This document shows, in pieces, positions 4,585-6,042 of a DNA stretch of 6,042 bases. How positions within the stretch are numbered: position 1 is the first letter of the stretch; each line of letters opens with the position of its first letter. A program made the position numbers and the translations under genes. The notes beneath the pieces are model-generated. The model was not told the DNA's origin. It searched no databases and saw nothing but the letters and a program-made list of their open reading frames with translations. Source of the stretch: Rhodoferax sp. (GTDB lineage Bacteria; Pseudomonadota; Gammaproteobacteria; Burkholderiales; Burkholderiaceae_C); NCBI GenBank assembly GCA_020048255.1, contig JAIFMR010000014.1, forward strand, positions 1 to 6,042. The letters run 5' to 3'.

Positions 4585-5739
4585 ATGATTCCACGTGTTG
4601 CCACCCCGTTGCTCGAAGAACTGCGCGCAGGCTATCCGGTTATCACCATCACCGGGCCACGCCAGTCTGGCAAGACCACCTTGGCACGTGCTGCTTTTCC
4701 CGACAAGCCTTATGTGTCACTGGAAACGCCCGATGAGCGCGAGTTCGCCGCCACCGACCCGCGCAGCTTTCTGGACCGCTGGCCCAGCGGTGCCGTCATC
4801 GACGAGGTGCAGCATGTGCCACAGCTTTTCTCGTGGATTCAGACCGATGTGGATGCCTGTGGGCAGATGGGTCGTTATGTGCTGACCGGTTCGCAAAATT
4901 TTTCCATGATGGCCAATATCACCCAAAGCCTGGCCGGGCGCTCGGGCTTGGTGCAGTTGTTGCCGCTGTCGATTGCAGAGTTATCTGCATCTGGGCAATT
5001 GCCAGCTGATCTGGATGCCATGCTTTTGCGGGGCGGCTACCCGGCGCTCTATGCACGCACGCTGAACCCGGCGCGCTGGCTGGCAGACTACACCATGTCG
5101 TATTTGGAACGAGATGTGCGCCAAATCAGCCAGGTGCAAGATCTGTTCGCCTTTCAGCGATTCTTGCGCCTGTGCGCCGGGCGCACGGGCCAACTGCTCA
5201 ACTTGACCAGCTTGGCGCAGGATGCGGGTATCGCCCAAACCACGGCACGCGCTTGGCTGTCGGTGCTGGAGGCCAGCTACATTGTGTTTTTACTGCAACC
5301 GCACCACCGCAATTTGGGCAAACGCATCGTCAAGATGCCCAAGCTGTATTTTCTGGATACCGCACTGGCAGCCTCGTTGATGGGCATTCAGACCACCACG
5401 CAGTTGTCCATTCACCCGCTGCGGGGCGCCTTGTTTGAGACCCTGATCGTGTCTGAATTTCTCAAAGCACGTTTCAATGCCGGGTTTGCTTCTAACCTGT
5501 TTTTCTGGCGCGACAACGTGGGTTTGGAGGTGGATTTGTTGCTGGACGAACCTGAAGGCTTGTCGCCGATCGAGATCAAATCCTCAGCCACCATGACAGA
5601 CGATTTGTTCAAGGGTTTGCGCAAATGGCTGGCCGTCGCGGGTGACGCGGCACGGCTGCCGCGCCTGGTGTGTGCTGTGCCGACAAGTTATGAGCGAAAC
5701 GGCATCAGCGTGCGCCGGTGGCAAGAGGCGGCCGGCTAA
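4585..5739 (+). CDS. AAA-type ATPase with DUF4143 (PD-(D/E)XK-like) C-terminal region
   Basis: This 384-residue protein has the length and layout of the widespread AAA_14/DUF4143 ATPases, whose cellular role is still poorly defined. The N-terminal ATPase has Walker A GPRQSGKT (24-31), Walker B AVIDEVQ (70-76) and a sensor-like YVLTGSQNF (98-106). LLRGGYPALY (147-156) and YLERDVRQI (173-181) are family hallmarks, followed by a helical, winged-helix-like stretch at about 200-235. The C-terminal region has GALFETLIVSEF (281-292), WRDNVGLEVDLLL (308-320) and PIEIKSSA (328-335). Together E285, D317, E330 and K332 fit a PD-(D/E)XK nuclease-like core, though nuclease activity is rarely shown for this family. 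The start has AAGGA 4 nt upstream. A degenerate homologue of residues 324-363 lies at 3700-3819. No partner gene shares its strand within the window, so it appears monocistronic. Confidence 0.95.
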   Translation: MIPRVATPLLEELRAGYPVITITGPRQSGKTTLARAAFPDKPYVSLETPDEREFAATDPRSFLDRWPSGAVIDEVQHVPQLFSWIQTDVDACGQMGRYVLTGSQNFSMMANITQSLAGRSGLVQLLPLSIAELSASGQLPADLDAMLLRGGYPALYARTLNPARWLADYTMSYLERDVRQISQVQDLFAFQRFLRLCAGRTGQLLNLTSLAQDAGIAQTTARAWLSVLEASYIVFLLQPHHRNLGKRIVKMPKLYFLDTALAASLMGIQTTTQLSIHPLRGALFETLIVSEFLKARFNAGFASNLFFWRDNVGLEVDLLLDEPEGLSPIEIKSSATMTDDLFKGLRKWLAVAGDAARLPRLVCAVPTSYERNGISVRRWQEAAG

Positions 5740-5795
5740 CGGCTACGCATTGATGCCCCTTGTTCAGTTGACCATCAGTTTTTGCAACATGGGTC

Positions 5796-5860
5796 AAAAA
5801 AGCCTGAAGCCCATATCGGCATTGCGAAAGCTGCTACAGAATCAGGTGCATCTGTAGCTG
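5796..5860. repeat. Probable intergenic hairpin repeat element of Comamonadaceae type
   Basis: The stretch includes a perfect 8-bp stem, GCTACAGA (5833-5840) and TCTGTAGC (5851-5858), with a 10-nt loop. On the minus strand it reads as TAGCAGCTTTCGCA, then ATGGGCTTCAGGC and a T-run, a pattern I recall from dispersed intergenic repeats in Comamonadaceae genomes (TAGCTGCTTGCGCA...GGGCTAGAGGC). That assignment is from memory and unchecked. It lies between the convergent ATPase and the unidentified minus-strand gene; as read on the minus strand, the T-run could aid termination. Confidence 0.4.
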
Positions 5861-5887
5861 ACTTTCTCCGATCACATAAGCCAGTCA

Positions 5888-5913
5888 CCACGCCTCAAAG
5901 TCGTTTGACGTGG
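5888..5913. repeat. Bulged hairpin in convergent intergenic gap
   Basis: CCACG(cc)TCAAA, then GTCG, then TTTGACGTGG forms a 10-bp stem with a 2-nt bulge and a tetraloop. It sits between the ATPase stop and the stop of the minus-strand gene, where bidirectional termination would be useful. No T-run follows on either strand, so a terminator role is weakly supported. Confidence 0.35.
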
Positions 5914-5984
5914 CAAAAGGGCAGCGTGGGGGTACAAATTTTGTGTCGGGCATGCAGCGGTTGCGGGTACTGGCGAAAGTCGGG

Positions 5985-6042
5985 TTACTGAAAGTCCACC
6001 TGGGTGCCTGTCAGCAGGCGGTCGTAGACTTCATGTTTGCCG
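5985..6042 (-). CDS. C-terminal end of an unidentified minus-strand gene
   Basis: The minus strand is open from the right edge to a TAA at 5987-5985. The last 18 residues read GKHEVYDRLLTGTQVDFQ, which looks like a normal protein terminus, but I do not recognise it. It is not the end of UreC, which typically finishes in RYFLF, although ureC is the gene normally expected upstream of ureE on this strand. With only 18 codons visible, coding status rests on the open frame and sensible composition. Confidence 0.45.
   Translation of the reverse strand, partial: GKHEVYDRLLTGTQVDFQ

Noticed and set aside
3826..5739. Restriction-modification, toxin-antitoxin or other defence system built around the ATPase
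   Set aside because: No methyltransferase, toxin, antitoxin or effector partner is visible. The nuclease-like ATPase alone, appearing monocistronic, does not justify naming a defence system.
5782..5987. Possible short plus-strand gene downstream of and in frame with the ATPase, including KPEAHIGIAKAATESGASV
   Set aside because: There is no ribosome binding site or good start, it overlaps the hairpin repeat, and its end runs into the opposite gene's stop. A decayed extension of the ATPase frame cannot be excluded but is unsupported.

Overview
The window looks like a chromosomal segment of a betaproteobacterium, most likely Burkholderiales/Comamonadaceae. This rests on the style of the UreE and UreF proteins, the moderately high GC with GC-rich codons in the urease genes, and an intergenic hairpin element near the right end that resembles repeats I recall from that family. 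No rRNA, tRNA, CRISPR array or transposase is visible.

Left part (1-1574, minus strand): the end of a urease accessory operon. ureE (nickel metallochaperone with a His/Asp-rich tail) is followed 13 nt later by ureF, whose C-terminus runs off the left edge. A 99-residue three-helix membrane protein of unknown function lies 27 nt upstream of ureE and is probably co-transcribed. ureC would normally precede ureE, but it is not found here. Instead about 4.4 kb of accessory sequence follows, up to the last codons of an unidentified minus-strand gene (5985-6042).

Middle part (about 1600-4330): a patchwork of poorly characterised envelope-associated genes. They are a membrane-anchored protein with a pseudopilin-like domain but no prepilin signal (minus), a tiny two-helix membrane protein (minus), a divergent lipoprotein with an HEASH...ESLAD zinc-protease-like signature (plus; its real start is a GTG with a strong Shine-Dalgarno), and a two-helix membrane protein with a soluble C-terminal domain (minus).

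Right part (4315-5984): an AAA-type ATPase with a C-terminal DUF4143, PD-(D/E)XK-like region (plus strand). Its leader holds a 13-bp perfect tandem duplication and an inverted repeat whose right arm covers the ribosome binding site.

The most striking structure is a set of relics of a second ATPase copy. About 120 nt at 3700-3819 is roughly 83% identical to the 3' end of the intact ATPase gene, in the same orientation, directly behind the lipoprotein gene. A 29-bp sequence from the ATPase leader (4488-4516) recurs with two mismatches at 1703-1731. Read together, an ATPase-like cassette may once have spanned about 1.7-3.8 kb and had its body replaced by the pilin-like and lipoprotein genes. That history is inference; the repeats themselves are directly visible.
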